Assembly: GCA_037903355.1 (NCBI GenBank)
Contig: JBAJFE010000045.1
Coordinates: 682,001 to 746,000, forward strand
Source: Trichuris trichiura
Taxonomy: Eukaryota; Nematoda; Enoplea; Trichinellida; Trichuridae
Direction of reading: 5' to 3'
DNA length: 64,000 bases
Numbering within the stretch: position 1 is the first letter of the stretch; every line of letters begins with the position of its first letter. This document shows, piece after piece, positions 35,210 to 47,894 of the stretch. The position numbers and the translations under genes were made by a program. The notes below the pieces were generated by a model that saw nothing but the letters and a program-made list of their open reading frames with translations, did no database searches and was not told where the DNA came from.

Positions 35210-37720
35210 GTATGCTCTTACCTTCTTTGACTTACAATGGGAATAAACGACTCTTTTTTCTTATGATAAAACTGCTAGACCGTATAAAGACGTTCCATCT
35301 TCATGTGAGGTAGTCTTTGCAAATCTTGACTACAAATCCAATAAATCTTAATAGGAAACTTTTGTCACACAAACCCATTTTCAAGACGAAAGTTTGGCAG
35401 CTGAGCGTGGAAGAAGTTTCGACCAATTCCATATGACTAAGGAACCTTTTTGACCTACGTTCATTCACTCGGCAAAGAAGAGCAGTTACAGGTCGTCTGA
35501 AATACTTAGACCACGCGACTGAAAAACACTGCACACGTGTCAGGAATTAGATTTAGATTCGTTACTGCCTTTTCCATATGGCACAGACCAGTGCAAAAAT
35601 CGAACTTTTAAATTGAAGAGTTTTAAAATGCAGATTAAAAGTTCGTTGTCCGGTTTTCACCAGATCGAAAAGACAACAGCAAATTCATTGTTGAAATCTT
35701 CGGTAAACTGCGTGTCACAGGTACTCTGATAAACGCGAAAGAACCTAGGGCGAGAAAAGAGAAGAGCACAACCACGCAAGAACGGGAGGGGGCCCTGAGG
35801 AGATGTGCGTCTCGAAAGGGGGCCCTGGCGCAGAAAAGGTTGGGAATCACTGGCATAAAAGGACAGCCTGTCAATGGCTTGCTGGTTTTTTTGCCGAATA
35901 TTTTAAGAGAATTCGGAAATCCTAAGTAGAGCGGTCGGGGAGTGGACAATTGAACTAACTGTGTTTACTATTTTCATTGTGCAGCGTTAGGGTTACTGAG
36001 GCCTCCGCGCCATCGTGTATGTCGCGACGTTTTGAGCTGCAATCCTAACGGACATCGTAGATTAAACAATTGAACCATCTTGCTTGCGCTTAAGCCTGCT
36101 TATTCCGTTGCTGCTAAACAAGGCTTAGGCAAAGTCATTGCTTTTTTAGGAAATTGAAAATTATCAACAAGAAGCGTAGTACGGTAATGAAGCGCGTCTG
36201 TATTTTTTTAAAAAAATTCATCTCACCCAATTCAAGCGCATCCTGACGATCGCTGCTTTATGTTATTTTTTTGCTGCGTGAATTTCTCTCTTTCCTAGCT
36301 ACAGTTTAGAACAGAACTTTAAAAGTGGCGAACTCTTGTCGGCCGTCTCTGAAAGTAATGGGCGCAGGTTGAAATACGAACTTTTTGCCTATGGCATAGA
36401 CGCACTTCGCTGAGAGGTTTGCAATGATGAACTTTTAATACGATTAAAACAGGAAGCTTTTCTTGCTACGAAATGACTCATCCATAGACGGTAGTAAACA
36501 GGAAATTAATAACGCTTCAATGGGTCCCTGTTTAGTCATTTATAGTGTCTCTTGTTGCAATGTAAACCCTGTTGAGCCGCATTTGCCGCGCGCATAAATT
36601 TTTACTTCATTCTTGCATATCTTTCGTGTTTTTGTCTTAGCGCGGGACGCGATTGTCTTCTTGTCGGCGAACTATGCAACATTTAGAAACGACCTGACAA
36701 CTTTATCGATCAGAATGAATTTTCGGCGCTACAACATGGCCAAGAAAGACTGGCTGAACGCTTTGAAAGAGGGAGAACCTACCGAGTTCCATTGTGAGCA
36801 ACTGCAAACGTTCTGCGCACAACGAAAGAGAAAAATTCACCGGCAACTACGTGCCACCAATTGTGTCCCCTTTAGCCAGCCTGCTATTCCAGCGTTATTT
36901 CGAACCTTATCGACTAGTCTGTTTTGATCAGAAGCTTCTCTAAAGGCACGCGACTCCGTTCGGCAGCAATACTGTTAAACCATAAAAAGAAGTCAGCCTT
37001 TACTATCTGATCTCGCGCGATTATTAGATGAATAAAAGCTGAGATAGCGCATTTTTCATTTTCGAATGAAGTCTCCATTGATAAAAAAAAAAGAGTTTAA
37101 TACTCGCGAAAGCGAATGGCTATTCTGTTGCTACCGAAGAATGCATTCGCGATCTTCTCACTTTTCTGGCTTGCTTCGATGTTCATACGCGCCGACATTG
37201 CTATACGCACCTAATCAGCTGGTTTATAAAAGCCACGGTAGTTATAATAATAAAGATAAGAGCAATTTCGCCTAAGTCTGCTTCGTAATATTTTCTTTTC
37301 TTCAAGGGTATGGCTCGCAGTTCTCAGGCGTCCGGACGGTATGCTTTTGATTGCCTATTAACCGTTAATACGCGCACAATTTTCTTGCTCAGAGAAGCAG
37401 CGATCCTTCCTACCGTCGTAAGAGGATTTTTCATCAATATTCTCACAGCGAGCTAGCAGGAACACTGCGTCAGCTTTGTACACGCTTAAAATTGATCTTC
37501 ATCGGAATTAATTGAAATTAATGTGAAATGTGAAAAAAACAGTCAACTATTTATGGCGCAGTGGACATTTTGAAAGATGTTCATTCGCCATTGATTTTTT
37601 TGAATGTACCATCAATAGGTTGGGGAAATTGGAATAATGTTGCGCGCTCTCGGCGTCTGCCGACTTCTTGCGAATTTATTAATAGCAAAATTTGAATCCC
37701 CACGTTTAGACGCCCAGTTC

Positions 37721-37762
37721 GCGCTTCCACTATACTTACAGGCGCTTCCACTATACTTACAG
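37721..37762. repeat. Perfect 21-nt tandem duplication
   Basis: The unit GCGCTTCCACTATACTTACAG is present twice, end to end, without a mismatch. The unit ends in CTTACAG, which looks like a splice acceptor, but no exon is visible next to it. Confidence 0.9.
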
Positions 37763-38710
37763 TCTTTGTTCTAATATATCTTCGGATAAAGTCGAGTTTT
37801 TTGTGTCCCTTTTAAGGCCATGAAGACTAGGCTTCTATAGGCCACTTGAACAGGGAACAACGTTGTTGGCGGTTATATTAAAGCTAGTGCAAATAACTGA
37901 TGAACGATCTGTGAACCGCGCCAATACAACTTGCAGTCGGAACGAGGGGACAACTGGTTGGAAGTCCGTTAATCTGGAAGGCACCGCAATGAATAGCTTC
38001 CTTTTTCTCGAAATCTAGTTTCACTTTTCGTCGCCCGGTCCGCTGTAGCCATGGTCAACATGGAAGCGGAAACAATGCGTTACAAAGAGAAAGCACGCTC
38101 TACTTTTTCCTCACTTAAGTGAACTTTACAAAGGGGCCTATAAGCTCAATATTTAACAACAGCAAGGTTACTATCCAAGAAATGGTGCGAACAGCGAACT
38201 GTGCAATGTTTGCTTGCCCACATGCGCATTGCTAGCAGCTCGGAAACCAAACAAACGTAAGGAAAGATTTCTTTCATGCTGACAGCTAGTGAGACCTTTT
38301 CCCGCCAGAATAGCAACCGTAGCTAGTGGCTTACTTTGCAAAACATAATTACGTAAGAAGTGTAGAGTCAATATCGCTATGCGGCGCATTGGATGTAACA
38401 TCCTTTCCGGACTATCCCGAATACAGGAGAAAAGCCTTTTTTGAAATTAAAACAGTATAATTCACTATGTAACGAACTGGGCAAATTAAAGGGTCCATCG
38501 CTTAGCGGAAGGTTTAGTAGTCATGCGACAAGAATGGTGTGACCTACCGTCAACAATGATTATTAGAAATGAAAGCAAAGAAAATATATTTTTAAAAAAC
38601 ATAGCTTCGAAGCTGTACTTACGAAACAGACGCTACTGCTTCACCGCACAAAGATGGATTGTTCCGGCGAAAATGCATTATCTTTCCGTTTGTCATGTTC
38701 GAACAGTTTA

Positions 38711-38744
38711 TTAAAATAATCAAGACGTAGCTTGATTATTTTAA
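38711..38744. repeat. 14-bp perfect hairpin with 6-nt loop
   Basis: TTAAAATAATCAAG and its exact complement flank ACGTAG. It is AT-rich. It could be a small inverted repeat or part of an RNA; nothing nearby decides. Confidence 0.7.
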
Positions 38745-40619
38745 TTCTTTCTCAGTCTGTCATTAGTCTGTACGATTATACGCTAACGAAGGATCGAGAA
38801 AGACGCGAAAACTATGTCTGAGTCATTTAAACAAATTATTCAAATTCGGCAAGAAGAATAACGCGGTACCTACGAAGGAGGTTTCATTAACCAGCCTATC
38901 TTCAAAAATCCCTCAAGATTGGCAACTGCTTAAAGGAGTACCAACGCAATAGGCGCTGAACTTTTTCGTGCACACAGTGGTCGTAAAACGGACGTTGACG
39001 TTATTGCAATCATATCATGAAATGTAGTTGTTAAACTTTCAGTTCTCGAAAAAAGAAACGGGGCAGAATTCAAAGCGCATTGTCATTATGTAAATATGGA
39101 CGGCAGACAAAGACTTCTTAGCTGACGGCAGTCCGCTAGAACGATACGCCTTCATTCTCCAAAAAATCTGTATGCAAGTATGACCGTACAAGGAAAGTCT
39201 AACGTGGCAAAAATCTCAAATTCAAAACAAGCACGAACACGGGACATTTAAAAGGAGCATTTCGGGTACACGCTCGGCTGTTTTTCGATAAACATACTTC
39301 GACAGAAGAATAAAGAAAAAAAACGTTTTTTCAATTTTTAGAGTACCAATAAACAATAGTAAGACAAACTTAACTCGTCAAAATTCCTTGGAAGCTTGGC
39401 GGGAAAGTACGAGATCGAAATAGTTCTCTTTGAGCTAACAGTTTGCAAGTACAACAACAAAAGTCAGTTCTACCATGGAATCAGTGAATGATCTTACAAG
39501 TCTTTAACGCTTTGGCTGAAGACTATATGGTAGATGATTTTACTTTACCAAGGGAGTCTCTAGAAGCTTTTATTTTGATATTTTAAACTATGGCTTTGTG
39601 GTGACTTCTTATAAGAAAACCTACCTTATATTAATGGAATGTGATTTTGGGCACTTGTTGGCCTTGTTGTTAGCATTTTCCCCGTAATTATGGGGTTATG
39701 CGAGTATCAAAAGGGACAGTGAACGTTTTCGAAGGCAACGTATTCCACAGCAAGCATTTTACGTCGAAAATTTTTGGAAAGATTCAGAGCTTGAACTGCG
39801 CTATTGTATAGAGCACCAGTTTTCAGGAATTTCTGGAAGGATTTTATAGACAAAAAGGTTAACAATAGCGCACTGACTTCGACTTTCGCGAATTTGCAAA
39901 CTAATGGATCGATGGCCGCTTTGGATTGCTTCGCTTGGAGACAGAGTTCGCTTACAGCAAGACGGTGAGGCATTCAAAAGTCACGAAAGGCAAAATAAAA
40001 AAATTCCATCAATGGGATGCTTAGTTTAGAAGTGCTTACATTAATGACGTGTATTCAAGAAAGAAATGTATGCTTAACCAATCTCAACGACGCAAAGCAC
40101 TAAGCCTGAAAGCACGCATGGATGGTCTCTGTTTTCTTAAACGACTTGTACAAAGCGTACTACTATTCGATAAGCAACACGAGCTTGCTGGCAATGAAAA
40201 AACAAGTCGCCCCGCAATCCCTCAATACTATCAATTCGAAAAAATGGTTTATTTTAAGAAGACGCGAAGAGTTCGACATAATTCTTTGGCTTATAAGGAA
40301 GCGCTCGAAGTGAAACTCTAAGTGCTATTTATTTAAAACGACTTTCATTTAGCCGTCAGTTCCTTAGCATAACAGTGGTCATTCTCTGAAAAGCGTTTGC
40401 AAAACTGAGCATTCAATAGACAATCAATAAGCGCGTAATGCTTTGCGTGATCGTCGAAGCACTTCTTTAGAAGGCAAAGCTTGCTTGCTTACTGTTAAAA
40501 TTGTAATTAGCATAATTTTAAAATAACGACTCGTATCTGGAAAACAATCGATTTCGAGATTGACTAGACTGAGCGGGGTCAGGTCGAAGCAGCGAAAATT
40601 CTATAGCTTATGATGTTTA

Positions 40620-43440
40620 ACCTTGCCAGCACGACGCGACGAACCGTGGTAACCATTTTCAATTTGGTCAGCAACAAATACTTGGCCGCAGGTCTGTCGA
40701 TGCACATATTTGGAATTGCCAACCAATTGGAGTTGTTTATTCTTCAAATCACCCTTGCATCGATTCAGCTCGGCTCGTAGTTCGTAATTCTTGAAAGAGT
40801 AAAAACGAAATAATGAAACGGCATTCGTAACTTAAATGGCGACCTCGTGCACTAGCATGGTGACACTGCCGTCGGTACGTCGAAGACGGCTGCCCATCAA
40901 TACGCTGTCGTTACGCACATTCGCTAAAGCTCTGTTTAGATTGTGCAATATCCAGCCGAGTTTACCTTCGTTGACGCGAGCCTAAACAATAAATAATGTA
41001 ATGGCAAAAACAAAATGCTGCTCAACTTTTTGGACATTAATATTTAAAAAACTGGATGCTTCGTGACTATATTACGAGCTTATGGCACTCGCCCAGCCGA
41101 AGGAATTTACATACCTATACAACTACAGTAGGTCTTTAATTCTTCCAGTGAATGCGGGACGTGAAAAGTTCCGGAGTAAACAAGTTTTCTTAGGCTTTCA
41201 GTCAAGAAATTAAAGAAAAAGGAATTTAAAAAAGTCTGCATTTATTGCGGGAATGCCTTGAACTATCAGTCAAACCAGTAAAAGATTACTTGAAACAAAA
41301 AGACGCTTAAAAGATTTAAAAAAAGAAACAACTACGTAGCGTTCAGACGATATGGCTTTACCTACGAGCCGAGACAGTTATGCAAGGATCTGACGAATAA
41401 TTTATTGCATTGAATCGAATCCCGTAGTTCACCACTTTCACCATGGATATTGACAAAATGTTGCTGTCAGCCCGCCTTTACCGTTTGAAAATTTAGCAGA
41501 TGGGGCAAGGACCGAACAATCTCGACTTCCTTTTGGATGGCCAAGTTTGGACAATTGTTTTTGGGCAATTTTTCTCCAGCTTTCGCGCTGGCTACCTGGA
41601 CAAGCTTACAATAACTTGCTTATCAAGCATTGGTAACGAGTTATCACCGAAACCCGGGTTATCAACAACTTTTAACAAAACCATTTACCCCAATAGCCAA
41701 CTTACGCCTCAGCGGTTACGCAGACGTCTGCGGATCCGGCTAAAATATGACAAATGAATGCGGCAGCGTAACTAACAACTAGGCATGATTCTATCCGAAC
41801 AGAACGAAGCAACATGCACTTACATTGTCGTTGGCGAGCCTCACTTTGTTCATGTTGAATAGTAGGGCTTCTGCAAAGTCTACTGCCAATTGGAGGCACG
41901 GTAAAACAATGTTCAAGCGCCGTTTAAGGCTGCTCCCATTTTGCGACTAAATGACCAAGTCAGAGGAGGTGTAACAATGCAAAAGTACGCGCAGCGCCTA
42001 CCTGCTGAATTGCGCGCAGCAAATGCAGCGCATACTTGATCTGACTGTGCAAATTAAATACCATTTGTGATCCGTAACGTAAGTCAAATGCAACGGCTGC
42101 CGTTGGCGATTTAGGCTGCACTTGGTGGTGGCTTGTTTCCTCAGAGCTGTTGACATTGCTGACCGAACTGATCTTGCCTTCAGCGTATGATTCTGCCGCT
42201 TGTTCGCGCTCCGATAAGGCCACGTTTTGTTCTTCTTCGTTAGCCTTTATGGTAGGGCTAACCGGCAACTTTTCCGCGGCTCAAATGAAGATGTTTTCAT
42301 TAATTTGCATACTAGGCGATCCTGCAAGCGCAAGCCACACCTAAGGAGTGAAAAATGGGCAACACATTTTCGCGAAAGAGATCGCACGAAGCCAGAATAA
42401 ACGGCTCCTTTTCGTCCTCGGTGAAATTACTCTGCAGCACATCCACGACACTATCGAGAAAAGTGAAACAATTGAAAGTGAGCTTCTTTAGCCACGGGAA
42501 GTTCGTCAGCATCGGTTTTGACAGATAGAACTTTTCAATATCAAAAGCCCTTTGACACTGAACACCCACATCACTGCAATGGATATTCGCAGTCTGAGTC
42601 GCCTGAAGTGAGTAGAAAAAAACGATGATGGAGGCGCTTCGAAATTTAAAGCCATAAAAAGCAATGGTTACACAATCTTCGCGAGGACGATCAGCCAGAC
42701 TGTTGCTCCCTGTTTCCTTACTCTTGCGGATTGTTTCTCTGAATGAAAAAATAAAAAAACGAAAAGAGGAGTCGTTTTCACTTTAACTTTTTGGCATTCG
42801 CAGCTGAAGCCCCGGTCGAGCTTCCGTAAGAGCTCGGCGATTTCGACCCGTCGTCACTTGGCACTTTGGAGCGTGTGGTCAACTCTTCTTGTTCGCGGAA
42901 TTCGTCCGCAGCGAAGTTTGTGTCGCTTGGCAAGCGAACTGCAATTAGTTATTTCGCGTCGAAGTATTTACCATCAAGAAGACATTTGCTACCTTCCAAT
43001 TCCCTTACTAGCGAATGAATGCGACCCAAGTCGTCCAACATGCTGTCATAAAACGTGGACAATTTCTTCAGTTCGCTACTAGCGGAAACGTTCGGCGTAA
43101 CCTTCTGCAATTGAACACGATGGAGAAAAGTTCAAATGCAAATCCGTGCACCCAACCGTGAGCATTAAAGAAGATTGTTGCGCGCGCCTACGCAAACGAC
43201 TGTTGATCTTGTAGAGGCTGGAGAACTTAAGCCTCATTTCGTCTTTCTCTTCTAGAGACGATAGATGCTTCAAGAGCCAGCGGATGGCCAACCTGTCGGG
43301 TAAAACAAAGCGTTGCGCATTCTCGTTTTCGTAACGGCTCCATTGGCCAGGAATGCTTCTTCCAATTGCCGCTAAAGCACGCTCGTAGTTCTCGCACTTC
43401 ATGCAAACTTGCTGTGGCGCTTCCACGTTGTCCTTCTAAA
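40620..43440 (-). CDS. Unidentified multi-exon protein, partly coiled coil
   Basis: A string of phase-compatible minus-strand exon candidates with good splice sites: about 43433-43150 (contains CMKCENYERALAAI and LPDRLAIRWLLKHL), 43108 to about 42985 (LKKLSTFYDSMLDDLGRIH) spliced at GTAAAT, 42950-42790 (acidic, Ser-rich), 42598-42342 (LKKLTFNCFTFLDSVVDVLQ), about 42280-42003 (SQIKYALHLLRAIQQ before GTAGGC), 41871-41826 (FAEALLFNMNKVRLANDN), about 41611-41484 (IQKEVEIVRSLPHLLNFQT), 40985-40834 (LGWILHNLNRALANVRNDSV) and 40797-40620 (YELRAELNRCKGDLKNKQ). Leucine-rich helical character dominates. I do not recognise the family. It lies directly downstream of, and on the same strand as, the CM1-like exons at 44.5-45.9 kb, so it may be the rest of that gene. 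Confidence 0.5.
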
Positions 43441-43505
43441 ACCGCAAGGGAACATTTAACAAATCTACGGATGCCGATAAGGGGTGCCTTGTAGCCGCCC
43501 CATTG

Positions 43506-43640
43506 TCAGAGTGTGAGTTTACTGGCCGTCCTGTTCTCTCCTTATCTAAGTCTAAGCCAAAATGTTAGCTTTCCATTTTGGCTTAGGCTTAGATAAGGCT
43601 GGAACATGAAGGGTTGTATGCATTTTTTCCGGTGACGGTC
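43506..43640. repeat. Dispersed inverted repeat with TTAGGCTTAGATAA box
   Basis: It contains two facing copies of a CTTATCTAAG(C/T)CTAAGCC box (43546-43563 and 43577-43598) and then GGGTTGTATGCAT. Related sequence occurs near 53480-53575, 54176-54245 and 56395-56470. It interrupts the minus-strand coding region or its intron. Confidence 0.55.
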
Positions 43641-43719
43641 AAAATCTCGAATAGATCGAAAATGCACTTTAAAGTTTGGCTTCGTGGCTGTTGCGCATTG
43701 GCATCTCCTAGATAAGAAA

Positions 43720-43812
43720 TGTACCTGAGTAGAAGCGTTATTGTACTAAACTTGTTTTTTAGATCACTAACTTTGAAGAAGACCAGTACAATAACGCCTC
43801 TATTCAAGTACA
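43720..43812. repeat. 28-nt imperfect inverted repeat around GCGTTATTGTACT
   Basis: 43720-43747 and 43785-43812 are inverted copies with about four mismatches, separated by 37 nt. Open frames on both strands read through it, so apparent coding here is probably a by-product of the palindrome. Confidence 0.65.
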
Positions 43813-44533
43813 GTCCTTGCCAATGCACAACAGACCATAAAGCCAAGCTACGCAGCGTGTCTTCAACCTATTCGGGATTCGACCTATCAGGATTTGGACC
43901 CTAAACCTATTTTTCTTGTGATGGGACGAGCACGAGAAAATCAAATCTCAAACAGGTATTATTAATAAAAAATTTTAACCTCCTCATATAAGCTTTTGGC
44001 TTATAGGCTACAAGGCCTAAGTAAGCATTTTTTGTGATAACCGAACTAAGTCGATTGGATAGAGAGAGCGCGCTCAGTTGTTTTAAAGGATAAAACACCA
44101 AGCGAAAACGCAGATTGAAACCCTTGGCCTTACTACAAGCATGCGTGTAATGTACTGCGCTTCTCTCGGCTTCGGTGGGTCGTCAGAGGAGAGAAAACTG
44201 TCCCTTGAAAAAGTTAGCCGAAAAAAGCAAAACAAAAGGCCTCGTTGCTACTTGGTTGCCGCTGCCTTTAAATGCGCACTTACAGTGGGCACAACAATTT
44301 TTTAGGACTGAACGTGTTCGCTAGCAAAAATGTACATTCATTGCGGATGGTAAATACCAAAAAACAATATTCTACGTGAAAAAAAACAAGTGAAGCGTAA
44401 AGTGAATATTTTACATACAATACATGCTAACTTCGAAATTAAATTATTACTCTCAAGCCTGCTCATGCTAGCAATAAGCTATCATTTAGAATTAATTTCA
44501 AAAGTGAAGTAACTTTCAGCCATTGACAACAGC

Positions 44534-45800
44534 TCAATCAGCACTACGGTCGGAAAAATGAAAAGACTGAGATCTCAATGAAGCTACAGCTTTTTCAAGG
44601 TTGGATATCAGCACGCGTCTATTGATTCGATATTCTGTATTCGGTACTATTTTCACGTGGTTAGTATTTATAACTTTTCTTTCTTTTTTTCTATAAGTGA
44701 GGCGTTTTTCAGCCGCTCTCAAACCCAACGCTTGCCATACTGTACACGCCTATAGCATTTGCACGAGGACTGCTACATACCGTTGGTAACCTTCTTGAAC
44801 TTGAACTTGTAGAAGCTGCAATACTTGCTGGCAATTCGGCTTTTTGAACTTTGTTGAAATCTTGAGACAAAGAGCTCGCTTGCCCATTGGCAATTGCGTT
44901 AACGCTTGCTTGGCTATCCTAAGGGAAAAGTTGCAAAATAGGTAAACAAAAGTTAGCCAAAGGCTTTTTACTTGACAGCCATTCATGCTTGTCGATACCG
45001 CAGTTTCCCTTTGCTCTACTGCGTCGGTAGGGTTTTGCCACATTTTCAAAAGTGCTTCCATTCGCAGCAGTTCAGATTTCAGTTTTGAAATTTCTCTGCA
45101 TATAAAAAATAGTAAGTTGGCCTGCTGTCAGTTCATGCTATTACGAATGAAACGTACTTATCCTTTTCATTAATCAAATTTTCGTTACTTTCGGGAGCGA
45201 ACTCGTTCATAACCGCCAAAGCATCTTTTAAAAGCATGTTATCCCTATTTGCTTGGCTTAAAGCGGTAACCATTTCTTTGTTCGCCTCTTCAAGCTCTTC
45301 GCATTTCTTCAAAAAAAATTTAAACTAATTAGAAAACAGTTTCGACGTTAGCTTCTAATTTACCAGACGGAAAGAGTCGAGAATCTTATTTTTGTTATGA
45401 GCTCGTTCCAGTTGGTTTCTCAAATGCCGGATATCTTCCGCCAGACCAATTTTTGCTAGCTGCATTTCGTCCCTTAAAGATCAACCGTAGAAAAGAGTAT
45501 TACAAGAGAGCACAATGCTTGCCTCAACGAGCTCAACTGCTTTTCTTTCTCTTCCAACTTCTGCTTGAAGATAACGGCATCTAGTTTGTACTGTTCCGGA
45601 TCCGGAGAACGAAAAGTTATGCCCGCTTCGTGCAAACGCGTCTTCAAGTAGTAGACCTCAACGCGGAGGCTAAAGTTTTCCCTTTTAAATGCTTCAACAG
45701 TTCTTTCCAGATTACGTGGCCGATAGGCAGCATTTAAGTCAAACGATGGTGACAACAGGTCACCGATCGATTGACTATCTGTGGAATTTTCATCATTCAT
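44534..45800 (-). CDS. Coiled-coil protein with centrosomin CM1-like motif
   Basis: The first recognised coding exon (45800-45529) starts MNDENSTDSQ after an AACTTTTCAG acceptor. It has near residues 34-52 the segment VEAFKRENFSLRVEVYYLKT, which matches the centrosomin motif 1 pattern (LkkENFnLKlrIYfLe) of Cnn, CDK5RAP2 and myomegalin; in those proteins the motif recruits and activates gamma-tubulin complexes at centrosomes. Further exons with good junctions are 45472-45364, 45306-45158, 45095-44972 and 44918-44781; all are heptad-rich except the last, which is Ser/Ala-rich. The 3' end is unclear: the open frame 44728-44534 does not join in phase. Known CM1 proteins are long, so the exons at 40.6-43.4 kb may continue the same gene. 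Confidence 0.6.
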
Positions 45801-45872
45801 TCCTGACAGTTCTGAAAAGTTAAAAATGACTAACCGCACAAAAGCGAAGCACAGCGAGGTGGATTGTTGCAT

Positions 45873-47894
45873 ATGTGCTAATCCACGCCTTACTTATTGT
45901 GCTACATACACAACTTTACTTAAGTTTTATGCGGCTATGCGAAAGCCTTCGAGGCCACTTTTTTGCGGATTAATAAAGCGTGCTTCGCTCTCAAAAGGTT
46001 GTCAGCGAGTTCGTTGAGCGAAGTACAAAAGCATACTTACAACTGTCGTGGCCTGTGGCTAACGGCATAACAAAATTAGCTTTTAAAAATATTAAGAAAC
46101 TTGCTCATCAATAGACAGTATACTTGCCACAGATCGACTAGGGCGCTTCAAGAGAAACTGCAAAGCTCTAACGTTCTTGGGCACGAGCTTGACGTATTAA
46201 AAGCTTATGAAGAAATGCCAACTGCTGCTCAACTGCCGAACACTCACTTTGACAAGAAAGGGCCAATTTCATCGACCAATTAAAAGTACCATTTAAAGCT
46301 AATGAAAGTTTAAATTCATCGAACACGCACTACTTCGATAAAGAATTCGAACAGAAAGCTAAGGGAATGCGGAAAATGTTGCTGTAAAGTACAATCGTAC
46401 TGCGTAGAAACGCTTTAAACTCGCACGGCTATAAAGGCTAACACAAAACCTGGCATCGACGCGTGTGCACGATATGAACTTCTTTCCAATGCTCCTATTG
46501 ACGCCGGCTGATGATTATCCATGTTGTTCGTCGATGTGAAGAGACGGCCAATTCACTAACCACCGCTAACACTACAAGCACAGATAACGAGTAAAATCAA
46601 TTAAAAGTATTCCCTCAGGCGTTAAAGATTTTCAGGTACGAAGCGAAAGAATACTTGCCCGCACGCTTTGTTTGAGGTCGCGCATTCGGAAATTTGAAAG
46701 CCTGATTTTAGTCGTCTTAACTTGGTGAGTAGACAAAATTAGCTAGCGCGAAGAAGAACTGTTTCAACCAAAAATGAACGAGTTTGTCCCGTTACTTAAC
46801 AGACTAAGCAAGCTGACATAATATTTCCGCTCAGTTAGCTCTGCAGGCAAAATTTAATGCTGAAAATAAAACAGATATTATGGGATTTGAGCCTGGGGGG
46901 ATAACGGGGAGTCCAAGGGGGTCCTGAATGCTAAGGGAATGACTGGGTTGGGCGGAATGTTTTCCAGGAAAGAACCTGCATTTTTAGCATACAGTATGAC
47001 TGGCGGGCGCATAATAAACAAGCTTAGACGAATGCATTTATAAAAAAAAAAAGAAGTGCTTGAAAAGTAAAGTGCTGCGCTGTTGCAGAATAAAGCAATT
47101 TTCTTTTCGGTTGCAAGTTGCTTTTCAAAATAACTGAGCGTCGCATTTCTCGGTTTTGGCTTTAACTCCTTAAGAAATCCTACTATACATAATTTTGAGT
47201 TTGCGCGTACGGACTGGGCGAGAAGATTTTCCTTTGTGCAGGCATAATTCAGCCAGACATACGTTCGCAGTAAGCGGAAAGGTGCGGTAGGGTTCACCGT
47301 TTTAAAACGACGCGTTGATACAAATACTGAATTCTGGAAAAAAAATAACGCCATTCTCATTTCTTGTTCCCATTTACAGCGCCTCTTCGGTATTTGGTGA
47401 TTATAAAACTAAGGTTCTTGTTAAACAGTTTGCTGAAGGACCACCAGAGTCGTTTTTGCAGCAGAGAGATGGAGCGTTAGGATCTACAATTTCCGTGTCA
47501 GCTCCTCAATCTGGCCGGTATTTTAAAGCCTTTTGCGAAAAAATGACCGTTTCGAAACGCGGGAAGAACCGACCGTATACACTTGTACTTGCGCGCTTCC
47601 TAAGTCTGTAGTGTTTGTGTACACTTATCGGTTTTGGGTTTTGGTGGCGCAATGGCGTGCAACCTTTTTAATGAATCGAAATTTTGCAGGCTTACGCTTT
47701 CGCTGCCATTTATTCTAGCAGCATACTTCGTCGTGCATTGAAGTTTGGCGATGTTGTTGCATAATAAAAGAATTTTTGTTTAAATGATAATTTTTTCGTC
47801 CAACTTTTTGGCTTTGGCTTTACATGGAGTTACGTTTAGGATCGTTTGCCATTGGCGTTCATTCGGTTTGGCTGTTGCAATATCTTTGAGCGTA
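45873..47894. other. Intergenic region with hAT fragment
   Basis: Between the CM1-like gene (minus) and cereblon (plus), this is a divergent promoter region of about 2 kb. It holds a hAT remnant at about 46890-46945. A plus-strand open frame of 98 codons (47315-47611) has no recognisable motif; it could be an exon but nothing supports that. Confidence 0.4.
46890..46945. mobile_element. Fragment of the hAT family seen at 34292
   Basis: The block GGAGTCCAAGGGGGTCCTGA and the following ATGCTAAGGG match 34317-34346 inside the intact hAT element. No terminal repeats remain, so it is a truncated copy. Confidence 0.6.

Larger units (their letters stand above)
34292..35852. mobile_element. hAT element with perfect 8-bp target-site duplication
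   Basis: The element begins CAGTCATTCCCAAC and ends GTTGGGAATCACTG, near-perfect terminal inverted repeats. It is flanked by identical gcataaaa at 34284-34291 and 35853-35860, the 8-bp duplication typical of hAT. Sub-terminal sequence is rich in GGGGGTCC and GGGCCC blocks, as in the element at 2864. It retains only the C-terminal part of a transposase (34369-34752), and a fold-back repeat (35051-35209) occupies the middle. It is therefore non-autonomous, but the unmutated duplication points to a fairly recent insertion. Confidence 0.88.
35861..40600. other. Gene-poor region with small repeats
   Basis: No recognisable coding exon or RNA gene. Small open frames at 36613-36927 and 40049-40321 (plus) have no known motif. 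Two small structures are listed separately: a 21-nt tandem duplication and a 14-bp hairpin. Confidence 0.45.
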
